DNA from: Oleomonas cavernae
GTDB taxonomy: Bacteria; Pseudomonadota; Alphaproteobacteria; Zavarziniales; Zavarziniaceae
Reading direction: 5' to 3'
NCBI RefSeq assembly: GCF_003590945.1
Contig: NZ_QYUK01000011.1
Coordinates: 648,001 to 712,000 of the forward strand
Length of the DNA stretch: 64,000 nt
Shown: positions 55,312-63,664 of the stretch, piece by piece
Layout: each line of letters opens with the position of its first letter
Position numbering within the stretch: the stretch's first letter is position 1
Position numbers and translations under genes: made by a program
The notes under the pieces: generated by a model
Told to the model about the DNA's origin: nothing
Seen by the model: the letters and a program-made list of their open reading frames with translations, nothing else
The model's database searches: none

Positions 55312-55641
55312 ATGAGGTTTGGTTTTGTGGCCGTGATGGTGGCCGGATTGGCTGGCTGCGCCGGCTCAGAAATGCACGCAACCGTCATGGAGCGATCCGG
55401 CGACGTCCATGTTTTCGAGGCGGACCGCCCTGACCACGACTACAAGTTCTACATCAAGAACGTCGCGGACATAGGATTCGACGGCGACAATGCTGCGGAC
55501 CGCAAGGTGCTGATCGACAAATATCTGGCGGGTGAATGCCGCTCGACGAAGATCGTGCAGGAAACCTACCTTTCTCTTGGAAAATGGGCGACCGAATCAC
55601 CTAAGGGGCAGTGGATCGTTCGTGTCAGGTGCGAGCGGTGA
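55312..55641 (+). CDS. Small putative lipoprotein in the element
   Basis: 109 residues: signal and lipobox MRFGFVAVMVAGLAGC, then a mature part with VHVFEADRPDHDYKFYIKNV and two further Cys (ECRSTKIVQE, RVRCER). No family recognised. Upstream in-frame ATGs at 55297 and 55300 exist; the one at 55312 gives the best signal peptide and has GGGGGCGG before it. It is one of few plus-strand genes of the element, so it may be cargo. Confidence 0.65.
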   Translation: MRFGFVAVMVAGLAGCAGSEMHATVMERSGDVHVFEADRPDHDYKFYIKNVADIGFDGDNAADRKVLIDKYLAGECRSTKIVQETYLSLGKWATESPKGQWIVRVRCER

Positions 55642-55798
55642 TCATGGTGAGATGGCCATCCCGATCCGGCTCGCATGGCCGTCGCCTTGGATCACACCCT
55701 TGGCAGGCAGAACCGCACACCCGATCGGCGCCGCGTGGAAGGCCGTCACTGCCGCGAACTGCAATCGGTTGCAAACAAAAAGGACGCCTGGAAGCGGC

Positions 55799-56278
55799 CT
55801 ATTGAACGACTTGAGTAGTAGGTGAATGTCGCTCGAAGAAGTCCCGGATGTTCGGGTTCGAGTATGCCAGGACGTATATCACGACCACCGCAAGGCCGAT
55901 CACCGCGCCGGCCATGGCATTGACGCCTACGGTACGCCAGAAGCCACCTTGACGCTTCACCTCTTGAACAATGGCCTCGCCGCGGGCTTCTTGCTTGATA
56001 CTCTCGGTATTCTGCTCAAGCAATCGGTCCGCAAACTGGAATAGAGTCTCACGGGCTCGGTCCCGAAACATTGAAATCTGCATGTCCGTGTAGCTCTGAA
56101 CATGCTCATCGACTTGCTGCGGAGAGGGATATAAGGAATTTCGCTCGAGCCGGTCCGTAATCCAGGCGCGCTTGTTTTGCTTGTAAAGGGCGTAAGCAAC
56201 GAGCCCGGTTAAGTCTGTATCATCGCCATCGGTCAACCGTTCGTACATTCGGTTGTATGGGGGATCGGTATCCCCCAT
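55799..56278 (-). CDS. Tail-anchored membrane protein, hypothetical
   Basis: 159 residues: a charged helical N-terminal part (DLTGLVAYALYKQNKRAWIT, then DEHVQSYTDMQISMFRDRAR) and one hydrophobic segment near the end (AMAGAVIGLAVVVIYVLAYS). Its base composition is less GC-rich than the surroundings. It starts right after the stop of the next upstream gene (TAAATG), so the two are coupled. Function unknown. Confidence 0.72.
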   Translation of the reverse strand: MGDTDPPYNRMYERLTDGDDTDLTGLVAYALYKQNKRAWITDRLERNSLYPSPQQVDEHVQSYTDMQISMFRDRARETLFQFADRLLEQNTESIKQEARGEAIVQEVKRQGGFWRTVGVNAMAGAVIGLAVVVIYVLAYSNPNIRDFFERHSPTTQVVQ

Positions 56279-56485
56279 TTATTTTCTCGACGAGGCCAGC
56301 ACTTCGCCCGCACTCTTAACCGCTGCGTCGAAGTGCTCCCTGTTTACAATTACGTAGCGCGAACCGTCAGGCATCCGCCGCTCAACGACCGTCGGCTGCG
56401 ACTTAGCCGAAGTCACGACCGTGGTTTCCTTGTGGCGCGTTGACACGGTGCCGTGGGTAACGGTGGTGGTTGGCTTCGTGGTCAT
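56279..56485 (-). CDS. Small protein coupled to the tail-anchored protein
   Basis: 68 residues, Thr/Val-rich N-terminus (TTTVTHGTVSTRHKETTVVT) and a C-terminal RYVIVNREHFDAAVKSAGEV. Its stop codon abuts the next start. The pair size and coupling recall toxin-antitoxin or anti-phage pairs, but nothing in the sequence proves this. Confidence 0.6.
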   Translation of the reverse strand: MTTKPTTTVTHGTVSTRHKETTVVTSAKSQPTVVERRMPDGSRYVIVNREHFDAAVKSAGEVLASSRK

Positions 56486-57270
56486 GTTGAGTCTTTCTGT
56501 CTAAGCATATGTTGTGGCAACCACACGCTAAGTCCAGCGCTTAGTGTATAGCACAGTGATATACGTTGTATGTCAGGTGCGAACGCATCGCTGACGCATA
56601 CCGTCAACGCGTTGACGACATCATGAACGCAGCGGATCGCGTCCTCAGAAGGACCGACCGGCTCAGCCGAGGTTTGCGCGAGAATCTGTGATCCGCGGCT
56701 GCTGTTGCTCTGCCCACTCTCTAGGCGGCGAGAATGTTCCGGACTTAGGTGTTGGCGCCAGCCAACCCATCCAGATAATCCCCCCAAGCCTGCATCACCT
56801 TCCCGCGCTGGTCACTGCCGACCCTTTGATTTTCACGAAATCAAACGGCATCCCATTGTGACACTTTCAGGCACGAGCCCCCGAAGCGTCGCGAGTGTCG
56901 CAGCCCCGCTTCCTTCACCCCGGCAGTTCGCACCCCATTGCGAAATCGATCGCCGGTGGTCATGCCCAGCCAGGGGGCGGCTTGCGCGTCGGTTCGCACC
57001 AGGTTCGCAGGCGGTTCGGCTGCGGCCCTTGGTTTTTCCACCGTTCGGGCTTTCTGGTCGAAATTTCCTACCGCAGAAAAAAATGTGTGGATGCTGGAGA
57101 CGCGGGTTCAGATGCCGATCGCGAAATTGAGACCGATCCGCCCCCCCGGGGTGCTGGCCCCGTTGCCGGCACGATAGTTCGGGGCGCGAACCTTTTTGTA
57201 CGGGTTATGCGCAAGTCGGTTGGGACGCGGGTACGTAGGCAAAGCCGATCTTGGGCCTACCTGCCCCCCG
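56486..57270. other. Gene-free stretch of the element
   Basis: About 785 bp without a convincing gene on either strand. The part near 56500-56580 is AT-rich and may hold the promoter for the minus-strand pair. A short hairpin GTTCG-N5-CGAAC followed by CTTTTT lies at about 57176-57196 on the plus strand. Confidence 0.55.
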
Positions 57271-57627
57271 TCATCCTACGCGGTACCAGGCGGCGGGATC
57301 GGGCACCGAGTCAAGCATCGGGACATGCTGGGTGTAGGTCTCGCCGGCCGGGCCGTAGCCGAACAGCAGCGCCCCGTTTCCATCGTCATCCGGCACTCGT
57401 TCGATTTGTTCGATCACCGGCCCATGAAGCCCGGCGTCGCTTGGTGCTGCAAGGCCTACGCGCATCGAGGCCAGCGCCTCGACCAGCACCGCATCGAAAT
57501 GGTCCACCACGGTGACGCGATCGGCTTCCGAGGCGCCGTCACGCTTGAGCCTGGCGACGAGCGAAGCCAGGGCATCGCGCGCGGTTCGGGCGATGCGGTC
57601 AGCCGCGAATTTCGATTTCGGGCTCAT
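57271..57627 (-). CDS. Hypothetical protein at the end of the capsid gene series
   Basis: 118 residues: FAADRIARTARDALASLVAR and VTVVDHFDAVLVEALASMRV form amphipathic helices; the C-terminal half has GNGALLFGYGPAGETYTQHV. Its start overlaps the upstream stop (ATGA). Probably a virion or assembly accessory protein by position only. Confidence 0.62.
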   Translation of the reverse strand: MSPKSKFAADRIARTARDALASLVARLKRDGASEADRVTVVDHFDAVLVEALASMRVGLAAPSDAGLHGPVIEQIERVPDDDGNGALLFGYGPAGETYTQHVPMLDSVPDPAAWYRVG

Positions 57628-57923
57628 GCCTTCCCGCCCTTCGCGGAGAGGTGCCACAGCGAGGCGGACATGCCGGGCACGACGCCCTCGGGAACGTCAG
57701 CCAACGCGGTCCACATGCTGCCCTGGTGCGTGACTACGCTGCCCCGCTTGTAGGGTGAGGCGCGTTGGTAGGTCCCGAGATATTTTACGCCGCCTTGTTC
57801 GACGAGATCGAGCCTGGCCCGGATCGCGTCGATCTGCTTGGCGAAGCCGTCGAATGACCGATCGACGTAGCCCTTGATCGCGTCAAAGCCCTGGTCGAAT
57901 GCCTCTTGCAGGTCCATCGTCAT
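57624..57923 (-). CDS. Small phage-type protein with a carbohydrate-binding-like tail
   Basis: 99 residues. An N-terminal helical part (AFDQGFDAIKGYVDRSFDGF) and a C-terminal module YLGTYQRASPYKRGSVVTHQ, GSMWTALADVPEGVVPG, then LWHLSAKGGKA. That pattern (Y..G..Y..G..V...G..W.A) is the chitin/carbohydrate-binding-like repeat common in phage structural proteins. Overlaps the neighbours on both sides. Confidence 0.7.
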   Translation of the reverse strand: MTMDLQEAFDQGFDAIKGYVDRSFDGFAKQIDAIRARLDLVEQGGVKYLGTYQRASPYKRGSVVTHQGSMWTALADVPEGVVPGMSASLWHLSAKGGKA

Positions 57924-58120
57924 CGCGTTGCCCCTTCATGCTTGCCGGCGAGCTTCTCTGCCACGCGGGTCGGCGATATGTCTTCCAGGGCAGCCAACCG
58001 CGCCCGGATCGCGGTCAGCGCGGCCCCGATCTGGTCGGCCGTGTCCGACAGGATGCCCAGGTCCACCGGCAGCCTCGCTGCCTCCGCGCCGATCTTGGAT
58101 CGTGTAGTTTCGGTCGTCAT
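57920..58120 (-). CDS. Small hypothetical protein between capsid and decoration-like genes
   Basis: 66 residues, predicted helical: LPVDLGILSDTADQIGAALT and AIRARLAALEDISPTRVAEK. It starts 12 bases after the capsid-like gene. Possibly a scaffold or decoration factor; no family recognised. Confidence 0.6.
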   Translation of the reverse strand: MTTETTRSKIGAEAARLPVDLGILSDTADQIGAALTAIRARLAALEDISPTRVAEKLAGKHEGATR

Positions 58121-58132
58121 CGTCCTGCCCCC

Positions 58133-59125
58133 TCAGCTCACCAGCTCGTCGCCCCAGGCGACGGCGGTCAGTTCGGCGATGGCGTTCGATCGCGTCCGGG
58201 CGGCGCAGAAGGGCAGCAGGGCGCGCACGGCAACCGAATTGGTCTGGAACATCGAGACCATGGCCGCGGCACCGACCACGGGGTTGTCGGCCATTTGGAC
58301 GTCGGCGTTTCGGCTGGAGTCGATTTCGACGGGCAGGATCGAGCCGGCGATAGCCTTGGCGTCGACCAGGCGCAGGATGCCCGGGGGAACAGCGACGCTC
58401 GAAACCAGGGGGCAGTTCAGCAACTCGCCACCGTCCGGCGCGACGTTGAGGCCGATTTCGGACAGCGTCGAAATCCTGCGCACCACGTCCGGCGCGCCGA
58501 CCCAGATCGGGCTTGAGCCGCCGGCGATGCCTACCTGGTCCAGCAGCCAGCGGAGTTCACGCCGCCAGCCGGGTTCGTCGATCGCGGTCGAGGGGGTCGA
58601 GGGGGTCGCGCTGTCGATCGTCAGGCCGAAAAAGGCATCATCCGCAGCGAGAGCGACAGCCGCCTTCAATTCGCTGGAAAGCAAGTTCGAGGCGCCGGCG
58701 GAAATATCGAGGGCCAATTCCTCGGAAACGACCAGGATCACGCCGGCAGTCGTCGGCACCAGGGCATTTCGATCGATCCCCAGTTTCGAGACGGGGATCG
58801 GCAAGCCGTTGCCTGCGATGCCGGCCGTGAGGGTCGACGCCACGATGCCGACCGCCTGGCGGGGCGCGACTTTGTGCATCCCGGATCCGGCGATACGGGC
58901 CAGGGCGCTTTGTTCCTGAATCGATCCGATCCAGGCGGCGCTGGCCAAGTGCCATTCGGCGTCATCGGCGAGCTGCGCCCCAACGGCCGACTTGGCGAGG
59001 ATGCGGCCGGCGCGGGGAGATACGCGGGTGCCTTCTGCAAGCGCGTGCGCTGTGGTGAACGATGCGGCGCCGGCCGCGATCATCTTGACGATTTGGCCGA
59101 AATCACCGGCTGGGGATTGTTCCAT
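58133..59125 (-). CDS. HK97-type major capsid-like protein
   Basis: 330 residues. The middle and end follow the HK97 capsid pattern: GLPIPVSKLGIDRNALVPTT, VSEELALDISAGASNLLSSE, the LVSSVAVPPG strand, and the ending MFQTNSVAVRALLPFCAART, then AIAELTAVAWG. There is no N-terminal protease or long delta domain. No portal, protease or terminase gene is adjacent, which is unusual for a capsid gene. Confidence 0.72.
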   Translation of the reverse strand: MEQSPAGDFGQIVKMIAAGAASFTTAHALAEGTRVSPRAGRILAKSAVGAQLADDAEWHLASAAWIGSIQEQSALARIAGSGMHKVAPRQAVGIVASTLTAGIAGNGLPIPVSKLGIDRNALVPTTAGVILVVSEELALDISAGASNLLSSELKAAVALAADDAFFGLTIDSATPSTPSTAIDEPGWRRELRWLLDQVGIAGGSSPIWVGAPDVVRRISTLSEIGLNVAPDGGELLNCPLVSSVAVPPGILRLVDAKAIAGSILPVEIDSSRNADVQMADNPVVGAAAMVSMFQTNSVAVRALLPFCAARTRSNAIAELTAVAWGDELVS

Positions 59126-59162
59126 AGTGCTGGTCTCCTGTTGCGGGTCGACATTGCCCGGC

Positions 59163-59198
59163 GAAACGCGAGTGAGAAATTACCACCTCTCGCGTTTC
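59163..59198. promoter_or_regulatory. Inverted repeat before the capsid-like gene
   Basis: GAAACGCGAG (59163-59172) and CTCGCGTTTC (59189-59198) are perfect 10-bp arms around 16 bp. The right arm sits in CTCTCGCGT (59187-59195), the same nine bases as in the palindrome before the AlpA-like gene. Likely an operator or regulatory hairpin for the capsid genes. Confidence 0.6.
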
Positions 59199-59490
59199 AC
59201 TCGCGGCGTGCGCGACGGGAGAGGTAATGGCGCAGGGCGGCGGTGTCGATTTCCCATCGGCCTCGGTTCCGTCGGCCTAGCGATTTGTTTCTTGCCAACC
59301 AGCGAACGGTGTCGGCCGGCAGGTCGAACCTTTCAGCGGCGGCGCGCGCGTCGATCCAGATTGCGGCGGCGCCTTCCTCGGTGTCGCGCGGCTCGCCACA
59401 GGGCAGCCCGTCCACCGGCAAGGCCAGGACCAGCCGGCGCAGCTCGTCCAGCGCGGCGAGAAGATCGGCACGAGTGACAGGCAGGGTCAT
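59197..59490 (-). CDS. Small protein with an excisionase-type helix-turn-helix
   Basis: 97 residues. The C-terminal half reads WIDARAAAERFDLPADTVRW, then LARNKSLGRRNRGRWEIDTA, a winged-helix DNA-binding pattern of the Xis/MerR kind. It overlaps the replication gene upstream by ATGA. Confidence 0.68.
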   Translation of the reverse strand: MTLPVTRADLLAALDELRRLVLALPVDGLPCGEPRDTEEGAAAIWIDARAAAERFDLPADTVRWLARNKSLGRRNRGRWEIDTAALRHYLSRRARRE

Positions 59491-60482
59491 CGCCCGGGCC
59501 GCGCAAACTCTCCGGCGCCGGCATCCGGTCCGACACCACCGGCCGCGCCGCCACATGCCTCTGAGGACACTGCATAAGCCATGGCCTGGCCCCAATTGGC
59601 CGGCTTCGTGCCGTCCTCGGTTCCAAGGCCCGGGGGCAGATGATCAAGCGCTCCCGACCGCACCGCGACGACGGCCGCGGGCAGATCGCGTTCAGACAGA
59701 TGGATCACCGCCAGCCTTTGCGCATCGGTGACCCCTTCAAGCGCCACCAGGCGGGCAAACACCGCGGCGCGCCGACATGCCAGTGCTGCCCAGGGCTCCA
59801 GCGCTTCGAGGTTTCTGACAAGATCTAAAGCCTGCGAAAAGCCGATGTGCCGCGAATGGTAGACGAAGGCCTTGCAGGTCTCGACCTCTTCCAGGGTCGG
59901 CGCCTTCTCCCCCAAAGCCTCGACAAGCTGCCGCTGCAAGTCTCGGATCCGATCGCGCTCTTGCGCCTCGGCCAATAGGCGCTGCCGTTCGCGGTCGGCT
60001 TGCGCATTGATCGCATCTCGGATTTTCCGCAGCTCGTACCAGTCGGTGAGCCGGCGGGCGCTCAAGCGATCGGCAACCTCGACCACCTCGGCTATTGAGG
60101 GAGGAAACTTCACGGTTCGGCGGATCTCGTGAACGGTGTCGTAGACGACACGCGATGGATACCGCTCGAATTCCTCGGCCAGGGCCGCCAGGTAACCTTT
60201 GACGTTTTCAGGGCCGCGCTGCGGATAGGCCGCAAGCAGGTGTGTGGCCGCCACCAGGGCATATTTCGGGTGGCAGACCTTTCTTGCTTCGTCGACCTCG
60301 GCCAGCGCCGCCTCGACCATCTCTTGGGGTGGCAGCGTGGTCTCATTGTCGAGGTAGCGACCGAAGATCCGGCGCAGCTTGTCGGTCGTCGGTGTCGGCA
60401 CTATCGGCGGCGCCGGTAGCCGGCCGCTGCCTTCCCGCCGGGCGTCAAGATTGGCCACAACGGCCGGGGCCTGTCGAGTCAT
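59487..60482 (-). CDS. Replication accessory protein (helicase-loader-like), putative
   Basis: 331 residues. Parts: LRRIFGRYLDNETTLPPQEM, KYALVAATHLLAAYPQRGPE, then GYLAALAEEFERYPSRVVYD and RRTVKFPPSIAEVVEVADRL, followed by a coiled coil (ADRERQRLLAEAQERDRIRD). Such proteins follow lambda O-like genes in prophages and are thought to load the host helicase. Start at 60482 overlaps the O-like stop. Confidence 0.6.
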   Translation of the reverse strand: MTRQAPAVVANLDARREGSGRLPAPPIVPTPTTDKLRRIFGRYLDNETTLPPQEMVEAALAEVDEARKVCHPKYALVAATHLLAAYPQRGPENVKGYLAALAEEFERYPSRVVYDTVHEIRRTVKFPPSIAEVVEVADRLSARRLTDWYELRKIRDAINAQADRERQRLLAEAQERDRIRDLQRQLVEALGEKAPTLEEVETCKAFVYHSRHIGFSQALDLVRNLEALEPWAALACRRAAVFARLVALEGVTDAQRLAVIHLSERDLPAAVVAVRSGALDHLPPGLGTEDGTKPANWGQAMAYAVSSEACGGAAGGVGPDAGAGEFARPGR

Positions 60483-61357
60483 GAACCATTCCTTTCGCGG
60501 TCGTCGAGATCGGCAAAGAGCTCGCGGGCGGCGTCCATGACGCGGCTGCCGGTGGCATGGGCGAGGCGGGCTGGGGAAGAGGGGGGCATGTTTTGATCGC
60601 GCCAATGGCCGTCGCGGAGCCAATTTGCCGGGGCTTTGATAAATTGCGGTTCGCGGTCGGCCACCGCCTGGCCATAGGCCTTGGCGGCATCGATCAGGAT
60701 AGGGACAGTCGCCGCCTTGGACCGGATCAATTTCCAGAATTCGCGCTTGGCCCCTTCCTCGCCCGATTGGTTCGGGTAGGAGCTCCAGAATGCCAGGAAG
60801 GCATCATCAGACTTCGAGGGTGACGGCTCGATGATTTCAGCAGCCGGTTCGTAGATATCTCTACTAGGGGATTTAGATAGGTGACTTTGGGTGGCGCCAG
60901 CGCCACCTTTGAAGGTGGCGTGTACGCCACCTTTGGCACCTTCAAAGGTGGTCTGTACGTCACCTTTGGACCCCTCAAAGGTGGCGCTGGCGCCACTATT
61001 GGGATCGTCCAAAGGTGGCGCTGGCGCCACTATTGAGACGGCTTCGTCCGCACCGTAAAAGTCGGTTTTGTCGCCGCCCTTTTTCCAGTTTGGGTGGTAT
61101 TGCGTTCCACCCCCATGGCCTCTTTTAGTGACCTTGGCGAACCACTGCCCTGCTTCGAGGGAATTGACCGATCGGATGACGTTTCGGCGGTTTGCGCCAG
61201 TCCAGGTGGCGAGTTGATCGAGACTAGGCCAGGCATAGCCGCGGGTCTCATTGACGTGGTCGACAATGGCGAACGCCACCCTGCGATCGAGGGCGCTCAA
61301 GGACCGATCGCACATGATGGCCCGCACATAGCGCAGCACGTCGACCAGGGTGGCCAT
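60479..61357 (-). CDS. Lambda O-like replication initiator with internal repeats
   Basis: 292 residues. N-terminal winged helix: LSALDRRVAFAIVDHVNETR, GYAWPSLDQLATWTGANRRN and VIRSVNSLEAGQW. A repetitive linker (ATFEGSKGDV, TTFEGAKGGV, ATFKGGAGA) is encoded by an iteron-like DNA array. The C-terminal part (DDAFLAFWSSYPNQSGEEGA, AAKAYGQAVADREPQFIKAP and LRDGHWRDQ) is the usual helicase-contact domain. The origin is probably inside the gene, as in lambda. Confidence 0.78.
   Translation of the reverse strand: MATLVDVLRYVRAIMCDRSLSALDRRVAFAIVDHVNETRGYAWPSLDQLATWTGANRRNVIRSVNSLEAGQWFAKVTKRGHGGGTQYHPNWKKGGDKTDFYGADEAVSIVAPAPPLDDPNSGASATFEGSKGDVQTTFEGAKGGVHATFKGGAGATQSHLSKSPSRDIYEPAAEIIEPSPSKSDDAFLAFWSSYPNQSGEEGAKREFWKLIRSKAATVPILIDAAKAYGQAVADREPQFIKAPANWLRDGHWRDQNMPPSSPARLAHATGSRVMDAARELFADLDDRERNGS
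60891..61035. repeat. Iteron-like array, candidate replication origin of the element
   Basis: CAAAGGTGGCGCTGGCGCCA, continuing CTATTG, occurs at 60976-61001 and 61010-61035. An inverted copy of its first 21 bases is at 60891-60911. Between them lie more CACCTTTG and CAAAGGTGG units (60902-60984). All are inside the O-like gene. Confidence 0.75.
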
Positions 61358-61539
61358 CAGTCGTGGCCCCCGTGCCGGCTGGCCCCTTCCATTGCCAAGC
61401 CTTCTGCGACGGTCGAGGTTCGACCTTGATTGCCGCGCGGGTGGCGCTTATTCTTCGGGTCGATCTGCCAGCCAGCGCGATCAGCATCCCGAAACCCGCT
61501 CACCTTGCCCGAGGTGGCGGGTTTCTCATTGAGCGCCAT
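61357..61539 (-). CDS. Small hypothetical protein
   Basis: 60 residues, basic (KVSGFRDADRAGWQIDPKNK). It overlaps the O-like start by ATGA and follows the AlpA-like gene by 3 bases. No family recognised. Confidence 0.5.
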   Translation of the reverse strand: MALNEKPATSGKVSGFRDADRAGWQIDPKNKRHPRGNQGRTSTVAEGLAMEGASRHGGHD

Positions 61540-61542
61540 GCG

Positions 61543-61746
61543 TTACGCGGCCTTGCCGTTACGGGCGGCGGCGGCACCATCGATGAAGGCGATCAGGTCG
61601 GCCACCCGCCAGCGGTTTGTGGCGGGGCCGATCTTCAGCGGGCGGGGCAGGCGGCCGGCATTGATGCCGCGCCACAGGCTCGACCGGTGGATGCCCCCCA
61701 GGATCTGGCAGGCGCCGGCTTCGTCGGTCAATTCAGGATGGATCAT
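61543..61746 (-). CDS. AlpA-family phage regulator / excisionase-like protein
   Basis: 67 residues: LTDEAGACQILGGIHRSSLW, then RGINAGRLPRPLKIGPATNR and WRVADLIAFID. This is the AlpA helix-turn-helix, which switches integrase or early gene expression in satellites and prophages such as P4-like elements. A perfect palindrome lies just upstream. Confidence 0.85.
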   Translation of the reverse strand: MIHPELTDEAGACQILGGIHRSSLWRGINAGRLPRPLKIGPATNRWRVADLIAFIDGAAAARNGKAA

Positions 61747-61753
61747 TATTGCC

Positions 61754-61778
61754 TCTCGCGTCGATTGGTGACGCGAGA
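61754..61778. promoter_or_regulatory. Perfect palindrome before the AlpA-like gene
   Basis: TCTCGCGTC (61754-61762) and GACGCGAGA (61770-61778) with a 7-bp spacer, only 8 bp before the start codon. The nine bases CTCTCGCGT are shared with the inverted repeat before the capsid-like gene. Confidence 0.7.
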
Positions 61779-61834
61779 AGGTTCAGGCAATCCGTCGACG
61801 ATTTATTTCCGGCAGTTTCGGGAATTTGGCGGAA

Positions 61835-62365
61835 TTATCTAAGTAGTTGATTTTTAACGCTATAATATAATTCTTTCGCGACGGAAGGTGACACGCAGCA
61901 TACTTTCCCAACCAGCTCGAACAGGCTTTGGTCGACCGGTGGCGGTGGATCGGCCCGGAGTGCCAATTTCACCGCGCGATAGACCTCGATCCGCTTGCGG
62001 CGGCGTTCACGAAGTCTCCCCACGTGAGTCCCCTTCGCGACGGGCTTCCCAAAGATGTCATCCCACGAACCGGCCTCAAATCGGCGCGCCACCGAGTCAT
62101 AGGCTTCAATGAACGCGACAGCTAGCCACTCTGGTGTTACAAGCCGCGCGCCTGCGCAGATGCGCATCGCCCGCAGCAATTCGGCTTTGTCCCCCTCGCG
62201 GATTTTGTTTTTCAGTTCCTCAAGCTCGTGTAGCCATACATCAAGCATCAGCCATTGATCCCGCACCGCATCGCTCGCCGGTTCAGTGTTCGACTGGTTC
62301 ACCCACCAATCGTCAACCGCTCGCCGGGCCTCTGCCACAGTCAAAAACCGCGCCGGCCCGATCAT
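61835..62365 (-). CDS. Hypothetical protein of the integrase operon
   Basis: 176 residues: FLTVAEARRAVDDWWVNQSN, then EGDKAELLRAMRICAGARLV, WLAVAFIEAYDSVARRFEAG and a basic GRLRERRRKRIEVYRAVKLA. The 3' end is strikingly AT-rich. Its start overlaps the integrase stop by ATGA. No family recognised. Confidence 0.65.
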   Translation of the reverse strand: MIGPARFLTVAEARRAVDDWWVNQSNTEPASDAVRDQWLMLDVWLHELEELKNKIREGDKAELLRAMRICAGARLVTPEWLAVAFIEAYDSVARRFEAGSWDDIFGKPVAKGTHVGRLRERRRKRIEVYRAVKLALRADPPPPVDQSLFELVGKVCCVSPSVAKELYYSVKNQLLR

Positions 62366-63635
62366 GCCGCGGTTCCCCGCCCAATCGGCACCACCTCGCC
62401 GGCGCCGGCTATGATTCCGGCCAGCCTCTCCGCCCAAAGGTCCAGCGCCTCGCGCTTTTCCCGGTCGTAGGTGTAACGTGCGTATACCCGCGACGTGATT
62501 GTCGCCTTGGTCGCGCTGACGTGATTCAGCACATGGCCGATCACAAACGGGCTGATGCCAGCCTCTTCCATGAGCGTCGCGGCGGTCCGGCGCAGGTCGT
62601 GGGCCGTCCAGTGGGGAATGCCCAGCACCGTTGTCACCTTGCCGCTGGTAACGGCTGCCCGCCAGATTGCGACGGTGGCCCCATGCCGGGCCATCGCGGA
62701 TTCACCGCCCGGCGCCGGGAATACCCACGGCCCGTCTTCGCGTCCCTTCCGTGCAGCCAGGGCCTTCACGTCGGCGAGCTGCGCCTGGATGATCTCGACG
62801 GCCATCGCGGACAGGGGCACCGTATGGTCGCGCCCGTTCTTCGTCCGGGGGCCGGCAAGGCCCAAAGCGCCCGGTCAAAGTCGATTTCCTCGACCGTCAT
62901 GCCGGCGACTTCCCCCACCCGCTGCGCCGTGATCAGGCATAGGCGGACTACGCGCCGGGTCGATTCCCGCATGTTCGCATCGGGCAGGGCCTTCCACATG
63001 GTGCGAATCTCGTCGGCGGTCAGCACGCGCTCGCGCTCGACGGCTTCGGTGGGCATCCGCATGCCCTCCGCTATGTTCGCATCCAGGTCGCCCCGGCCGC
63101 GCGCCCACCTGACCATGGCCTTCACGTCCTTCAAAACGTGGTTGGCCTCGATCCCGGCGCCACGATCCTTCACATCGTCGACGCAGCGGGTGATGTCTCG
63201 CCGATGGAAGTCGGCAAGCTTCACCGTGCCGATCAGGGCCACGACGTTCTTGCGCAAGCGGCGGGCAATCTCGTCGCTCGACCGCTTGGTCGCGGCATGG
63301 CGGGCAAGATAATTCTCGACCAGATCCGCGACCGTTTGCGAGGCCGCCAGAGCCTTCTTTTCCGCAATGGGGTCCGCACCCTCGCCGATCTCGCCGCGGG
63401 CCTCCCGTGCCCTCTTACGAGCGGCGGCGAGCGTCATTTCGGGATATCGACCGAGCTTCAGCCAGGCGCGTTTGCCATCCCCTGGTTTCGTGTAGACCTG
63501 GAAAAAAGTCTTGGTCCCACCAGGCGAAATGCGAAGGCACAACCCGGCCACCAGGGTGTCAAAATGGTCAACCTGTTTCCCAACCGCGGGCTTCACCGTC
63601 TGGCAAAACCGATCCGTCAATTCAGCCTTTGGCAT
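62362..63635 (-). CDS. Tyrosine-type integrase, frameshifted
   Basis: Site-specific recombinase of about 425 residues after repair. N-terminal DUF4102 arm-binding domain (LVAGLCLRISPGGTKTFFQV, LGRYPEMTLAAARKRAREAR), core-binding domain, and catalytic residues in LITAQRVGEVAGM (Arg), TAHDLRRTAATLMEEAG (His, Arg), VIGHVLNH (His) and a Tyr in ARYTYDREKREAL. The frame breaks at the G5 run 62847-62851; one added base joins WALPAP to RTKNGRDHTVPLS. GGGAGGCGCG before 63635 sets the start. It recombines at tRNA-Arg. Confidence 0.9.
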
Positions 63636-63664
63636 CGCGCCTCCCGACATCCCGCCTAAAGAAA

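Noticed and set aside
56482-56787. Minus-strand frame of 101 codons before the small coupled pair
   Set aside because: No ribosome binding site or family pattern; more likely the pair's promoter region.
56895-57515. Plus-strand frame of 206 codons in the element
   Set aside because: Arg/Pro/Gly-rich with no ribosome binding site, and overlaps a better minus-strand gene.
60891-61035. CRISPR-like array
   Set aside because: Repeats are few, overlapping, partly inverted and lie inside a coding frame; no cas genes are present.
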